From: Allomuricauda sp.
Lineage (GTDB): Bacteria > Bacteroidota > Bacteroidia > Flavobacteriales > Flavobacteriaceae
Assembly: GCF_002699205.1 (NCBI RefSeq)
Contig: NZ_PABT01000052.1
Coordinates: forward strand, 62,001-126,000
Length of the DNA stretch: 64,000 nt
Direction of reading: 5' to 3'
The position numbers were made by a program, and so were the translations under genes. Below, in pieces: positions 6,945 through 17,595 of this stretch. Position 1 is the first letter of the stretch. Every line of letters begins with the position of its first letter. The notes below the pieces were generated by a model. That model had not been told where the DNA came from and did not search any database. It worked only from the letters and a program-made list of their open reading frames with translations.

Positions 6945-9363
6945 AAAATACATACCCCAAGCCCAGAATCAGATTGGTTCCCGGGGCAGCAATGCCAGAA
7001 GAATACGTTCGATATCGCTGGTTTGTCATGTTTTCCAGACTTACCGATGCTTTCAATGCATTGGTTATTTGATATTGCGACCTAAAGTTTAAGGTATACC
7101 AAGAGGGGGAATACGGATTTCCGTTGGCATCGCTGGCATACATATAAGTTTTACTCTGTTCTGATAATGCCAGGTCATCATTGCTCACCTCTCCGTTATA
7201 ATTCAGAAATATATCTGCCTTTAATTTTTGATTTTTCCAGATTAGGTGGACATCCCCAAAAGTGGGCGCAGCATGTCGTGATGGACTATCGGTGCCGTCA
7301 TCGTCCTCCTCTATTCCCTCGGTCAAAGTCAAATTCGAATTCAGGGACAGATTCTCATTGAAATAGGCTTCCAGTCCAAATTCAAACCCGTACACGTAGG
7401 CCTTCGCTGCATTTTGGATAGCTTGCACATTACTTGGTTCACCGTTGTATTCAATTTCTGTTTGTCCATTAAACGAGAAGTCTCTTCGTACCAAGGCATC
7501 GACCAGATAAGTATAGTAAGCAGCACCCTTCAGTACCACTACATCATTAAAGTTTTTTCTGAGCCCCAACTCCCCATTATAGGCATATTCCGGTTCCAGA
7601 TCGGGATTTGGCACAACCACCGAACCTGGTTCGGAATCAAATATTTTTCCGATATCATCAATGTTGGGGGCCCTGAACCCAGTGGAACCATTAAGGGTTA
7701 CCTGCAGATCGGACCTGGGAAACCAACTAAGCCCCAAACTACCGGTCAGTGCTCCTGTAACGATATCGGCCTCATCAAATGGAAAGGGATAAAATGTTGT
7801 GTCAAACTCAGCATCTACCCAAACTTGGCTATATCGAATACCTGACAACAAGGAAAGATTGGGTTTTAACTGATACTCCCCATTTATATAACCGGCCAAG
7901 GTCTGCCATGTGGCACCATCAGGGTATCGGGAAGCTGTTTCCGCTTCTTCTTCGGTTTCAATATTGCGCACACTTCCTTTGGAATCGACTTTGTTGAAAA
8001 CATATTCGGCACCATAATACAGGTGTAGATTGCCCATTTTCTTGTTTTCAAAATCCAAATTTACCGATAGGGCGTCCACTTTTTCCCTAGTCGAATAAAG
8101 TTCAGGATCCTGAAAACCTCTGTCGTGCCTGCTCTCTTCAAAAAACTGGTATGCCGTCGTCAATTTCACCCCATCGTAGAATTTATTTTTGCCTTTTTGG
8201 GTGATTTGAAAATTACCCATGAACCATTTTTGGGGACCATAGTACCACTCAGCACTACGGAGGCCATCGCCATCACTGTTAGGCCTAATCAACCTGTCAT
8301 ACCTTGAATAATTGGAGGTTTCGGAATAATACAAACCCATGTCATAGTTCCAAGTGTTACTGGGTCTGTATGTGAACTTTTGCAGTAAATTAACCTGGCT
8401 GTATCCAGAGGTCACCTGTTTCTTGGGATCATCGTTCTCCACCAATACATCGGTTCCATTTTGTCGAATCACATAATTGTTGCGTAAATAGGAATCGGGG
8501 CCATGCTCGCCCATCTTCAGATCATCAAAATCGTTGTAGGTAAAACTGGTGTACGATGCCCACTTTTTCTTCCCTAGATTAAAATCTACATGGGCGGTGT
8601 TTTCATTATTGGCGGATGCATATCTATAATTTACATTTCCTGAAAAGGCCAAACTATCGGCATAGGAAAAATGGGGTTTTTTGGTATAAAAATTCATTAC
8701 TCCACCAATGGCATCACTACCATAGATAACAGAACCCGGTCCAAAGGTAACCTCTGTTTTTTTGATGGTAAAGGGATCTATTGATATGACGTTTTGGAGA
8801 TTTCCGCCCCTAAATATGGCATTGTTCATCCGAACACCATCAACGGACAGCAAAATTCTATTCGTGGCGAAACCCCTGATCATGGGACTGCCCCCTCCCA
8901 ATTGGCTTTTTTGAACAAACACTTTGCCGCTGTTCTGCAAAAGGTCCGCAGATGTCTGCGGTGCACTAAAAGCGATACTTCGGGCATCAAAGGTTTCTAT
9001 TTTCTGGGGGACATTTTTTTTCTGTTGCTCCCACTTGGATACGGACATCACAACTTCTTGTAATTCCTCAGTTTTTAATTGAAGATAAATTCGGTTTCCT
9101 CTTCGGGCAATTTGATCCTTCGTTGCGGTATATGTTACATAACTGATATGCTTGAACGTAATTTTCTCCCGGTTTGAAAAAATATCAAGATCTCCCTTTC
9201 CATTGGAATCTGTGATGGTAGTCTTGGAGCGGTCTTTGTTAAAAATAGCGATGTTGTCCACAGGCATTCCTGTATCAGCATCTAAAACAGTTACTTCTTG
9301 CGCATAAAATATAAGGGTAAAGAATAAGGTAAATAGGGTTAAGGTTGGTTTTAAGTTTTGCAT
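6943..9363 (-). CDS. TonB-dependent outer-membrane receptor, heme/hemoglobin type
   Basis: An 806-residue outer-membrane active transporter. It has a signal peptide (residues 1-21, ending FYAQ), a carboxypeptidase-regulatory-like domain (about 22-105), a plug (about 115-230) with MIRGFATNRILLSVDGVRMN and the GPGSVIYGSDAIGGVMNF end, then a 22-strand barrel ending in Phe (LGLGYVF). The plug sequence and the FRAP (about 563) followed by NPDL (586-589) resemble the FRAP/NPNL box of heme receptors such as HmuR, so heme or hemoprotein is the likely ligand. It follows recO after a 2-base gap, so the two are probably cotranscribed. No heme-uptake ABC genes are nearby. Confidence 0.88.
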   Translation of the reverse strand: MQNLKPTLTLFTLFFTLIFYAQEVTVLDADTGMPVDNIAIFNKDRSKTTITDSNGKGDLDIFSNREKITFKHISYVTYTATKDQIARRGNRIYLQLKTEELQEVVMSVSKWEQQKKNVPQKIETFDARSIAFSAPQTSADLLQNSGKVFVQKSQLGGGSPMIRGFATNRILLSVDGVRMNNAIFRGGNLQNVISIDPFTIKKTEVTFGPGSVIYGSDAIGGVMNFYTKKPHFSYADSLAFSGNVNYRYASANNENTAHVDFNLGKKKWASYTSFTYNDFDDLKMGEHGPDSYLRNNYVIRQNGTDVLVENDDPKKQVTSGYSQVNLLQKFTYRPSNTWNYDMGLYYSETSNYSRYDRLIRPNSDGDGLRSAEWYYGPQKWFMGNFQITQKGKNKFYDGVKLTTAYQFFEESRHDRGFQDPELYSTREKVDALSVNLDFENKKMGNLHLYYGAEYVFNKVDSKGSVRNIETEEEAETASRYPDGATWQTLAGYINGEYQLKPNLSLLSGIRYSQVWVDAEFDTTFYPFPFDEADIVTGALTGSLGLSWFPRSDLQVTLNGSTGFRAPNIDDIGKIFDSEPGSVVVPNPDLEPEYAYNGELGLRKNFNDVVVLKGAAYYTYLVDALVRRDFSFNGQTEIEYNGEPSNVQAIQNAAKAYVYGFEFGLEAYFNENLSLNSNLTLTEGIEEDDDGTDSPSRHAAPTFGDVHLIWKNQKLKADIFLNYNGEVSNDDLALSEQSKTYMYASDANGNPYSPSWYTLNFRSQYQITNALKASVSLENMTNQRYRTYSSGIAAPGTNLILGLGYVF

Positions 9364-9365
9364 TT

Positions 9366-10085
9366 TTAGGTAAATACGGCATTTAATACGGCGAGAGACT
9401 TTGGTTCCCGAAATCCGTGTACATGTAATCTGAAATACTGGATAATCGTTTTTAAGAGTTCCCGCCTGTTGGACTTTGTTAGTTTTATTGTCTGCAATGC
9501 CACAAAATCCGTGCCTAAAAACTTCTTAAAATCATCCAAAATTTCATTCTGAATCAAGGGGTTAAGGGATGGTGTTTTGGAAAAACTCCCTTCCAAAAGA
9601 TCAAAAAACGGCAAATTTTGGTGGGAAGTGTCTGGGTAAAAGCCCAAATACTTTGTGAGATTGAGCAAAAATAAGATGTGGAAATTGGGTGAAAGCTTAT
9701 GCATATCCATCCAATGGAAGGCATATTCCAAATAGTTAAAAAGACCTTCGTCCTGTTCTTGTTCTTGAATGCTTATTCCCAACATTTCCGCTAAAAACAA
9801 TACCACGCTGTTCTTCACGATATCGGTGTGCATGGTTTGATAGGGAACGGCCACCTTAACGTCCCGGATGCTTTCCAGAGTTCCCTTGTTCTTATGGTTG
9901 GCTACAATTTCGAGCTGCATCAAAGGAAGAAAATAAGCCGGCCTTATTTTGGATTTTTTGGAGGTAAGTACACCCTTCAGTAAATACGATTTTACCCCAT
10001 CCGATTGTGTAAACGCCCTAACAATAAGACTAGTGTCCCCATATTTTAAAGATGAAAGTACAATGGCCTTGGTCGTGATTTGCAT
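9366..10085 (-). CDS. recO: DNA repair protein RecO
   Basis: Recombination mediator that loads RecA with RecR on SSB-coated single-stranded DNA. The 239-residue protein opens MQITTKAIVLSSLKYGDTS, the RecO OB-fold start, followed by the SLIVRAFTQSDGV and YLLKGV strands. A helical C-terminal domain follows; the zinc-finger cysteines of some RecO proteins are absent. The stop is 2 bases before the start of the TonB-dependent receptor, an unusual functional pairing that probably reflects only transcriptional coupling. Confidence 0.92.
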   Translation of the reverse strand: MQITTKAIVLSSLKYGDTSLIVRAFTQSDGVKSYLLKGVLTSKKSKIRPAYFLPLMQLEIVANHKNKGTLESIRDVKVAVPYQTMHTDIVKNSVVLFLAEMLGISIQEQEQDEGLFNYLEYAFHWMDMHKLSPNFHILFLLNLTKYLGFYPDTSHQNLPFFDLLEGSFSKTPSLNPLIQNEILDDFKKFLGTDFVALQTIKLTKSNRRELLKTIIQYFRLHVHGFREPKSLAVLNAVFT

Positions 10086-10090
10086 GGGCT

Positions 10091-10143
10091 AAAAAAAAGC
10101 AGTTACCAGAAGTGTAAATGTAACCACTACTTTTGGTAACTGC
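10091..10143 (-). terminator. intrinsic terminator of gdhA
   Basis: Read on the minus strand, GCAGTTACCAAAAGTAGTGG pairs with a downstream CTTCTGGTAACTGC, giving a long stem of roughly 15 pairs with small imperfections, followed by eight Ts. It lies between the gdhA stop (10173) and the recO start. Confidence 0.8.
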
Positions 10144-10172
10144 CAACCAAAAACCATTCTAGATGGTTTGTC

Positions 10173-11558
<1,386 letters not shown>

Positions 11559-11643
11559 TTATTTGTAGAATTCTGAATTTGACGGCAAAATTATGTTATT
11601 TCAATATTTTGATTGCTTATTTTTTATAAATTTTTCAAAAAAT

Positions 11644-12798
11644 TTATTCCAAAGCTTGCTCAAGGTCGGAAATTAGATCCTCCACATCCTCAATCCCTAC
11701 ACTAAGCCTGATCAATGCATCCACCACACCATTTTTTTCACGCTCTTCTTTAGGAATACTTCCATGGGACATACTCGCTGGATGCCCGACCAAACTTTCG
11801 ACACCTCCTAACGATTCCGCAAGGGTAAATATTTTCAGCTTTTCGACAATTTTTATAGCTTCCTTATAATTTGCTCCTTTGGGCACAAAGGAAATCATAC
11901 CGCCAAAGCCCTCCATTTGCTTTTTGGCAATCTCGTGGTTGGGATGATGCTCAAAACCGGGCCAGTAAACTTTTTCAATCTTAGGGTGACCCTCCAAATA
12001 TTTGGCAATGGTCTCCCCATTTTCACAATGTCGCTGCATGCGCACATGAAGCGTTTTAATCCCACGTAGCGTCAAAAAACTGTCCATCGGGCCACAAATA
12101 CCACCAGTTGATTTTTGGATAAAATACAGTTGCTCCGCCAACTTTTCGTCTTTTACCGCCAAAACTCCGACTACTACATCACTGTGCCCCCCTAAATATT
12201 TTGTGGCGGAATGCATAACAATGTCCGCGCCCAGTTCCAAGGGCCGCTGTAGGTATGGTGTGGCAAAGGTGTTGTCCACGCCCAGTATTATTTTATGTTC
12301 CTTGGTAATCTTGGCAACCTCGCGGATATCGATAATGTTCATCATGGGATTGGTAGGGGTTTCTACCCAAACAAGCTTCGTGTTTTTCGTAACCTGTGAG
12401 ACCAGCTCTTCCATATCAACCATATCCGAAAACCGAAACTTGATCCCGTATTTTTCAAAAACACCTTTAAAAAGTCGGTAGCTGCCCCCATATAGATCCC
12501 TTGTACAAATCACTTCATCACCTGGGCCCAAAAGTTTCATTACAGCGTCAATAGCGGCCACACCACTACCAAAAGCCATCCCAAAGTCCCCATTTTCCAA
12601 ACTGGCCACCGCATTTTCAAGAGCAGTTCGGGTAGGGTTCGCTACTCTGGAATATTCGTAACCCTTGTGCCCTCCCGGAGTGGGTTGCGCATAGGTAGAG
12701 GTTTGATAAATGGGCATCATTACCGCGCCATAGGCCTGGTCGGGCTGCTGCCCCCCATGAATGGCCTTACTATTAAACTTTAACTCTTTTTTGCTCAT
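11644..12798 (-). CDS. transsulfuration enzyme (cystathionine gamma-synthase/lyase family)
   Basis: PLP enzyme of the Cys/Met metabolism family, 384 residues from the ATG at 12798; an upstream in-frame ATG at 12819 would add 7 residues. The PLP lysine is Lys200 in HSATKYLGGHSD, and SRVANPTRTALE plus SFVPKGANY mark the family. Its likely role is converting cystathionine to cysteine (lyase) or making cystathionine from an activated homoserine (synthase). Sequence alone does not separate metB from the lyase mccB/cgl, and there is no pathway neighbour to decide. It is divergent from the lipoprotein gene at 12885. Confidence 0.9.
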   Translation of the reverse strand: MSKKELKFNSKAIHGGQQPDQAYGAVMMPIYQTSTYAQPTPGGHKGYEYSRVANPTRTALENAVASLENGDFGMAFGSGVAAIDAVMKLLGPGDEVICTRDLYGGSYRLFKGVFEKYGIKFRFSDMVDMEELVSQVTKNTKLVWVETPTNPMMNIIDIREVAKITKEHKIILGVDNTFATPYLQRPLELGADIVMHSATKYLGGHSDVVVGVLAVKDEKLAEQLYFIQKSTGGICGPMDSFLTLRGIKTLHVRMQRHCENGETIAKYLEGHPKIEKVYWPGFEHHPNHEIAKKQMEGFGGMISFVPKGANYKEAIKIVEKLKIFTLAESLGGVESLVGHPASMSHGSIPKEEREKNGVVDALIRLSVGIEDVEDLISDLEQALE

Positions 12799-12884
12799 TC
12801 TGAAACGATTTTCATGCAAATGTATCGTTATCTTTCGGCCTAATCAACGAAGTCTTATTTTTGATGATCCAAAAATCCCGATCC

Positions 12885-13625
12885 ATGAAAAAACACCTTT
12901 GCGCCATATTTTTCTTGACCCTATTGATAAGCTGCCAAACGGAGAGCAAACTTACTTTTGAACCAACCCAGTTGTTAGGCGAAAACTGCAAAGATTGCCC
13001 CCAAATAGAAATCAATATCCCAAATGCATTGGATGATTCGCCTGTTTCCGAAGCCATAAACAGATCGGTTAGAGAGGAAATCATAAGCATTTTATCTTTT
13101 ACCGAAGATGAAAACATTGATAATGTAGACAAAGCTTTACAATCTTTTACAAGCAGTTACAAAGAACTCAAGGCCAAATTTCCAGATGAAATACCATGGG
13201 AGGCAACAATAGATGGTGAAGTGGTCTATGAGGATGAAAATATTATAACATTGATGTTAAATTCATATTCTTTTACCGGTGGTGCCCATGGATATGCCTC
13301 CACCTCTTTTTTAAATTTTGACAAAAGACAGGGAACAGAATTGGAAAACTGGGAACTTTTTGATGATTTGGAGGGCTTTGAGGATTTTGCAGAGACCAAG
13401 TTCCGAATTCAGGAAAAAATACCTCAAAATAAAAACATAAATTCGACAGGGTTCATGTTCGAGGGTGACTCGTTTCATTTGTCCGAAAATCTTGGTTACA
13501 CACAAGAAGGTCTCCAGCTAATTTACAACCAATACGAGGTGGCTTCCTATGCCGATGGACCCATTGTTTTGACCTTACCTTACAATGAAATCAATCTTTA
13601 TCTAAAACGAAAGGTGAAAATATAG
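12885..13625 (+). CDS. DUF3298/DUF4163-type lipoprotein
   Basis: Start set at the ATG at 12885 (MKKHLCAIFFLTLLISC, lipobox LISC, Cys17); an upstream TTG frame exists but gives no signal. The 246-residue product has an N-terminal region like DUF4163 and a C-terminal half with YSFTGGAHGY and VLTLPYNEINLYL, the RsiV/DUF3298 signature. Such domains occur in anti-sigma factor RsiV, which binds lysozyme, and in stand-alone lipoproteins of unknown role. A TATCTTTC box 30 bases upstream is a plausible -7 element. It is divergent from the transsulfuration gene. Confidence 0.82.
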   Translation: MKKHLCAIFFLTLLISCQTESKLTFEPTQLLGENCKDCPQIEINIPNALDDSPVSEAINRSVREEIISILSFTEDENIDNVDKALQSFTSSYKELKAKFPDEIPWEATIDGEVVYEDENIITLMLNSYSFTGGAHGYASTSFLNFDKRQGTELENWELFDDLEGFEDFAETKFRIQEKIPQNKNINSTGFMFEGDSFHLSENLGYTQEGLQLIYNQYEVASYADGPIVLTLPYNEINLYLKRKVKI

Positions 13626-13633
13626 GGTGCCCT

Positions 13634-14185
13634 TTACTTTAAATAATAACGGATCCCTGCACCCAATAAAAGCGTGGAATCGTTAAGGTCACTGTTAAAA
13701 TGATAATATCCATTAATCGGAACGATCAATGAAAAGGCATTAGAGATAAAGAGGTCCATTTCAAAAGACGCATACCCCCCATAGATAAAACTACTCTCGG
13801 CCTCAAGTGCATCAAAGGCAAAATCGGTGTCGCCATCGTTAATATACTTGTAACCTACTGAAGGTCCACCTCCAAAATAAAAGGAAATACCCCGCTTTGG
13901 AGAAGTCAAAACAGTGGTAAAGTAGCCAAGGTTGAACAAATAATCTTCATAAGGAAACTCCACTCCGGAATTGGGTTTTTCTTTTGAAAAAGCGGCTACC
14001 AAAGATACTTGAAGATAATCCATAGCACTGTGATAATGGTTTATATTGACCTGTATTCCATAGCCATCCGTTTTATAGCTGGGCACAGCACCTACAGAAA
14101 AGTTGCTACGTTGTGAAAGGCTTTGTTGTAATGGCAGGATCAGGGCAACCAACAATAGCCCATAACATAAATGGTAGTGTTTCAT
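13634..14185 (-). CDS. outer-membrane beta-barrel protein, small
   Basis: 183 residues from the ATG at 14185, preferred over 14224 because it yields a normal signal peptide (MKHYHLCYGLLLVALILPLQ, cleaved near SLSQ). The mature part shows alternating aromatic and hydrophobic strands such as FYFGGGPSVGYKYI, SFIYGGYASFEMDLFI and LLLGAGIRYYLK, typical of an 8-stranded OmpW/OprF-like barrel ending in a Tyr-Leu-Lys strand. No ligand can be assigned. It is convergent with the DUF3298 lipoprotein gene, 8 bases between the stops. Confidence 0.75.
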   Translation of the reverse strand: MKHYHLCYGLLLVALILPLQQSLSQRSNFSVGAVPSYKTDGYGIQVNINHYHSAMDYLQVSLVAAFSKEKPNSGVEFPYEDYLFNLGYFTTVLTSPKRGISFYFGGGPSVGYKYINDGDTDFAFDALEAESSFIYGGYASFEMDLFISNAFSLIVPINGYYHFNSDLNDSTLLLGAGIRYYLK

Positions 14186-14350
14186 TTTGATTAAGATTTG
14201 GGTTCTTAAACTATTTGCAAACAAATATAACTGATTTTCATACAGTTATATTTTTGTGAAATAATTTATACTCGAAGCAGAACAATTACCGCCTCTTAAA
14301 AACCCATTGGGCACCGATAAATCAATTGAAATCTCAACAAAAATGAAATC

Positions 14351-14815
14351 TTAGCCCTTTGCCAATGCCTTTTTCAAGGCCAAAATGGCTCCTAGGTGCA
14401 GTCCTTCGTGAAAGACATCAAAGGACAAGGCATCCTCGGCACAGGTCAATGCAATTTTTGGAGTGGTCATATATTCTTGGTAATTCTTGAATTTACCCTG
14501 TTCATAATCACGTTGGATATGCTTTATGGAGCTGAACAGATAACCCGATATTTTTTCCAGTTCCTCCGCTGATGGCTCCCCTTCCGGAAAAGTACCTTTC
14601 TTGTACTTGTTGACCAACGCTTCCTCAATGGTAAAATCCAGACCGCTTAATCTGTACACCAACAATTCCAATGTTACCACTACATGGGCAATGTTCCACC
14701 AAATATTGTTGTTGAATCCTTCGGGAACTTTGAATAATTCCTCTTTGGGGGTATTTTCCAAAAAATTGTGAAGGAGTTTTCTGTTTTTGAGAAGAATGTC
14801 GAACGTTTTTTCCAT
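14351..14815 (-). CDS. DinB-superfamily protein
   Basis: A 154-residue cytoplasmic four-helix-bundle protein. The DinB-like metal site is suggested by NNIWWNIAHVVVTLELLVYR (about residues 35-54) and HEGLHLGAILALKK near the C-terminus, where the three metal-binding histidines would lie. Family members are thiol-dependent transferases, thiosulfotransferase-like enzymes or of unknown role. It is a single gene with a ~190-base gap to the barrel-protein start. A second DinB-type gene occurs at 22351. Confidence 0.85.
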   Translation of the reverse strand: MEKTFDILLKNRKLLHNFLENTPKEELFKVPEGFNNNIWWNIAHVVVTLELLVYRLSGLDFTIEEALVNKYKKGTFPEGEPSAEELEKISGYLFSSIKHIQRDYEQGKFKNYQEYMTTPKIALTCAEDALSFDVFHEGLHLGAILALKKALAKG

Positions 14816-14986
14816 AAGATGGCAATTGGTTGCCCAAAATTAGCCCTAAAATCTTAAAATATGCCCTAATACATTCCTTAAATCCGTCAATAAAAACACA
14901 CACCTCCCACAAAAGCTGTTGTATTTAACTGTTCGTTCGACATTTTGATGCATTTTTGATTTTCTTTGTCCATCCAATACTGTGAT

Positions 14987-15337
14987 ATGAAAAAAATATA
15001 CCATCTAGGCAGTTGCTCGACCTGCAAACGCATTCTCAAAGAATTGGAACCATTGGAAGGAGTAACGCTTCAAGAAATAAAATCTGACCCCATTACACCA
15101 GAACAACTGGATGAAATGGCAGAACTGAGCGGTAGTTATGAGTCTCTTTTCAGCAGAAGGGCCATGCTTTTTCGACAAAAAGGGCTACATGAAAAAGAGC
15201 TTTCGGAAACCGATTATAAAAACTTGATTTTAGAGCATTACACCTTTTTAAAAAGACCAGTAGTGTTGGTTGATGGACAAATCTTTGTTGGCAACTCCAA
15301 AAAAACGGTCCAAGCCGCCAAAGAAGCTCTAAATTAA
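14987..15337 (+). CDS. ArsC/Spx-family thioredoxin-fold protein
   Basis: 116 residues from the ATG at 14987 (an in-frame ATG 21 bases upstream is less likely). It has GSCSTCKRILKELE, giving Cys10 and Cys13 of an ArsC-type CxxC site on a thioredoxin fold, and the C-terminal RPVVLVDGQIFVGNS of the ArsC family. It could reduce arsenate with glutathione or thioredoxin, or be a Spx-type regulator; Bacteroidota members are usually annotated arsenate reductase family. Its stop overlaps the start of the next gene by one base (TAATG), so translation of the EamA gene is coupled to it. Confidence 0.85.
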   Translation: MKKIYHLGSCSTCKRILKELEPLEGVTLQEIKSDPITPEQLDEMAELSGSYESLFSRRAMLFRQKGLHEKELSETDYKNLILEHYTFLKRPVVLVDGQIFVGNSKKTVQAAKEALN

Positions 15338-16236
15338 TGAGTAAAAGAACCCTTGCCATTTTAGCCGCCATTGGCGCCACCGTTATTTATGGTATAAACC
15401 ACACCGTGGCCAAAGGAGTCATGCCCATGCACGTAAAACCCTTTGGGTTTATTTTTTTACGGGTAGGTGGGGCCACGCTGCTATTTTGGTTGATTTCATT
15501 ATTTGGTCCCAAAGAAAAAATCGAGAAAAGGGATTGGGGACGATTACTGGTATGTTCCGTTTTGGGCATGTCCATAAATATGCTTTCCTTTTTTAAAGGA
15601 CTTCAACTTTCCACACCCATAAATAGTGCTGTTCTAATAACCATTTCCCCAATAATAGTAGTGGTGATCTCCGCCCTGTTTTTAAAAGAACGGATCACGT
15701 TGAACAAGGGACTGGGAATTTTCATGGGGTTTGTTGGTGCCGTTGGACTCATCCTATTCGGGGCAGAAGTCCGTCAAGATGCCCCCAATATACCTTTGGG
15801 CAACTTTTTATTTATAATCAATGCTACTGCATATGGCACATATTTGGTCGTGGTAAAAAAGCTTATTGAGAAATACCACCCCTTTACCTTGATGAAATGG
15901 CTCTTTGCCATTGCCTTTATTATCAACCTCCCTCTAACCCTTCCCGAGGTTTTGGAAATAGAATGGTCTTCATTGCCCTTTTGGGCCTATGGCTCCATTG
16001 CCTTTGTGATAATTGGGACAACATTTTTGACCTATTTGTTCAACATTTTTGCGCTAACGCAACTAAAGGCTTCTTCGGTCGGCGCATTTGTTTATATGCA
16101 GCCCTTGGTAGGGATACTTTTTGCCCTCTTTTTGGGCAAAGACCAGCTCACCTTGGTTAAAGTTGCCGCGATGGCCTTTGTGTTGGTCGGTGTATATTTG
16201 GCCAGTAAAAAACAAAAAAAAGGCCGTAACAATTAG
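15337..16236 (+). CDS. EamA/DMT-family transporter
   Basis: 299-residue inner-membrane protein with ten hydrophobic segments arranged as two EamA repeats (about 5-140 and 155-290). The repeats are visible as AAIGATVIYGINHTVAKG and later NFLFIINATAYGTYLVVVKK, plus GLQLSTPINSAVLITISPI and LTQLKASSVGAFVYMQPLVG. DMT transporters usually export amino acids, nucleosides or other metabolites; the substrate here is unknown. Its start codon overlaps the ArsC-like gene's stop (TAATG), so the two may form a small operon. The C-terminal KKQKKGRNN is a normal cytoplasmic tail. Confidence 0.9.
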   Translation: MSKRTLAILAAIGATVIYGINHTVAKGVMPMHVKPFGFIFLRVGGATLLFWLISLFGPKEKIEKRDWGRLLVCSVLGMSINMLSFFKGLQLSTPINSAVLITISPIIVVVISALFLKERITLNKGLGIFMGFVGAVGLILFGAEVRQDAPNIPLGNFLFIINATAYGTYLVVVKKLIEKYHPFTLMKWLFAIAFIINLPLTLPEVLEIEWSSLPFWAYGSIAFVIIGTTFLTYLFNIFALTQLKASSVGAFVYMQPLVGILFALFLGKDQLTLVKVAAMAFVLVGVYLASKKQKKGRNN

Positions 16237-16327
16237 TTTGCATCATCCATCAATTCAAGATGCCCATTCATCAAATCGCTTCAAATTTTCAGGTCTAATT
16301 ATGTAGTTTTCGGACTAAAGAAGGGGC

Positions 16328-16990
16328 ATGACCGATTTTACAGAACAAATCTTACGCATCAAAATAAAGCTACAGAAAGCAAAGGAAAAGGATAAATATT
16401 TTAAGGTTTTTGGCGCTGGAAGTCATAAATATGAAATAAATGAACCAACCAGTATTTCGAATATCGATGCATTTGAACAGTATTACGGGATCCAACTTCC
16501 GGAATCTTTCCAAAGCTTTTTGCTCAATATTGGAAATGGTGGAAAATCATTTCTGAACTCTGGTGCCGGACCTTTTTTTGGAATTTATCCTTTTGGACAA
16601 AATCTGGATGATTTGATCCATAAAAATGTGAAGAAGCATTTAAAAAAGGACTGTGTGCTACATCCACATATAACCGAAATGCAGTGGGAGAAATTGACCG
16701 ACCCACTTTATGAAGACAACATTACGGATGACGATTACGAAGCATTGAACGGTTCCCTTTATGGTGGATTGCTTCCTCTTGGCTCACAAGGCTGCTCCTT
16801 TATCCACGCCCTTGTTTTGAATGGTCCACATAAAGGTATGGTCGTTAACTTGGACAGAGGGGAACTGTCCCCTCCAAAATTTTCCGAAGACAAGAATTTT
16901 TTGGATTGGTACGAACGTTGGCTCAATGAAATCATTTCGGGGAAATTGATAACAACTTCCCCGTGTTGGTTCGGTTATCCAAAAAATTAA
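16328..16990 (+). CDS. SUKH (SMI1/KNR4) family protein
   Basis: A 220-residue cytoplasmic protein. The SUKH-domain signature is at IDAFEQYYGIQLPESFQSFLLNIGNGG (about residues 46-72), followed by GPFFGIYPFG and WLNEIIS near the C-terminus. SUKH domains bind and neutralise polymorphic toxins and serve as immunity proteins, though some are orphans. No toxin or secretion gene flanks this copy, which sits 91 bases after the EamA gene. An orphan immunity role is therefore only a family-based suggestion. Confidence 0.85.
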   Translation: MTDFTEQILRIKIKLQKAKEKDKYFKVFGAGSHKYEINEPTSISNIDAFEQYYGIQLPESFQSFLLNIGNGGKSFLNSGAGPFFGIYPFGQNLDDLIHKNVKKHLKKDCVLHPHITEMQWEKLTDPLYEDNITDDDYEALNGSLYGGLLPLGSQGCSFIHALVLNGPHKGMVVNLDRGELSPPKFSEDKNFLDWYERWLNEIISGKLITTSPCWFGYPKN

Positions 16991-16995
16991 AAGTC

Positions 16996-17478
16996 CTAAA
17001 CCACTTCCAAATCCTTTGGGACTTGAATGTGCTTTCGAGTATCCTCCTTGGTCAAAATTTTAAAATCATCCGTTTTTTCCATAGACTCAAAAGCTTTGAG
17101 GAATTCATCGGGCAGCCCAGTTAATTTTCTTTCCTTCAAATCGATCCAGGCGCCCATCATTTCACAACGGGCAAAATTTTTGCCTTTATGGTCATAAAAA
17201 TTATGCCTGAATTCAAAGAACATTCCATCCTCGCTCATACCAACAAATTCCAATGAAACCTTTACGGGCTTACCCGGAAATGCTTCCTTAAAATAATATA
17301 CGTGCTCATAAAACACCACAGGACCAATATTATGGGCCGCCATACTGTTTTGGTTAAACCCAAGCTGGCCCAAATAAGCCATTCGGGTATGGCTCATAAA
17401 ATTGATGTACGCGGAGTTCGCCATGTGACGATTGGCGTCCATATCGCTCCATCTAATCTCAAATTCTTTAAAAAACAT
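16996..17478 (-). CDS. acyl-CoA thioesterase, hotdog fold
   Basis: I start this gene at the ATG at 17478 (160 residues); a longer frame from 17604 adds a poorly conserved N-terminus. It opens MFFKEFEIRWSDMDANRHM, with the DMDANRH sequence of 4HBT-type thioesterases containing the catalytic aspartate, then NFMSHTRMAYLGQLG. Such enzymes hydrolyse acyl-CoA thioesters; the chain length cannot be read from sequence. It is divergent from the nitronate monooxygenase gene, 117 bases apart, and convergent with the SUKH gene. Confidence 0.88.
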   Translation of the reverse strand: MFFKEFEIRWSDMDANRHMANSAYINFMSHTRMAYLGQLGFNQNSMAAHNIGPVVFYEHVYYFKEAFPGKPVKVSLEFVGMSEDGMFFEFRHNFYDHKGKNFARCEMMGAWIDLKERKLTGLPDEFLKAFESMEKTDDFKILTKEDTRKHIQVPKDLEVV

Positions 17479-17595
17479 AATAGGATATTTTGTTATGCAT
17501 GCATAATAATTGTAAAAATACCATAGTTTTGATAACTGATTCCAATATGGAAGAAGAATTGTTCCTATTTTTAAACATAGTTTAACACAAAACCC

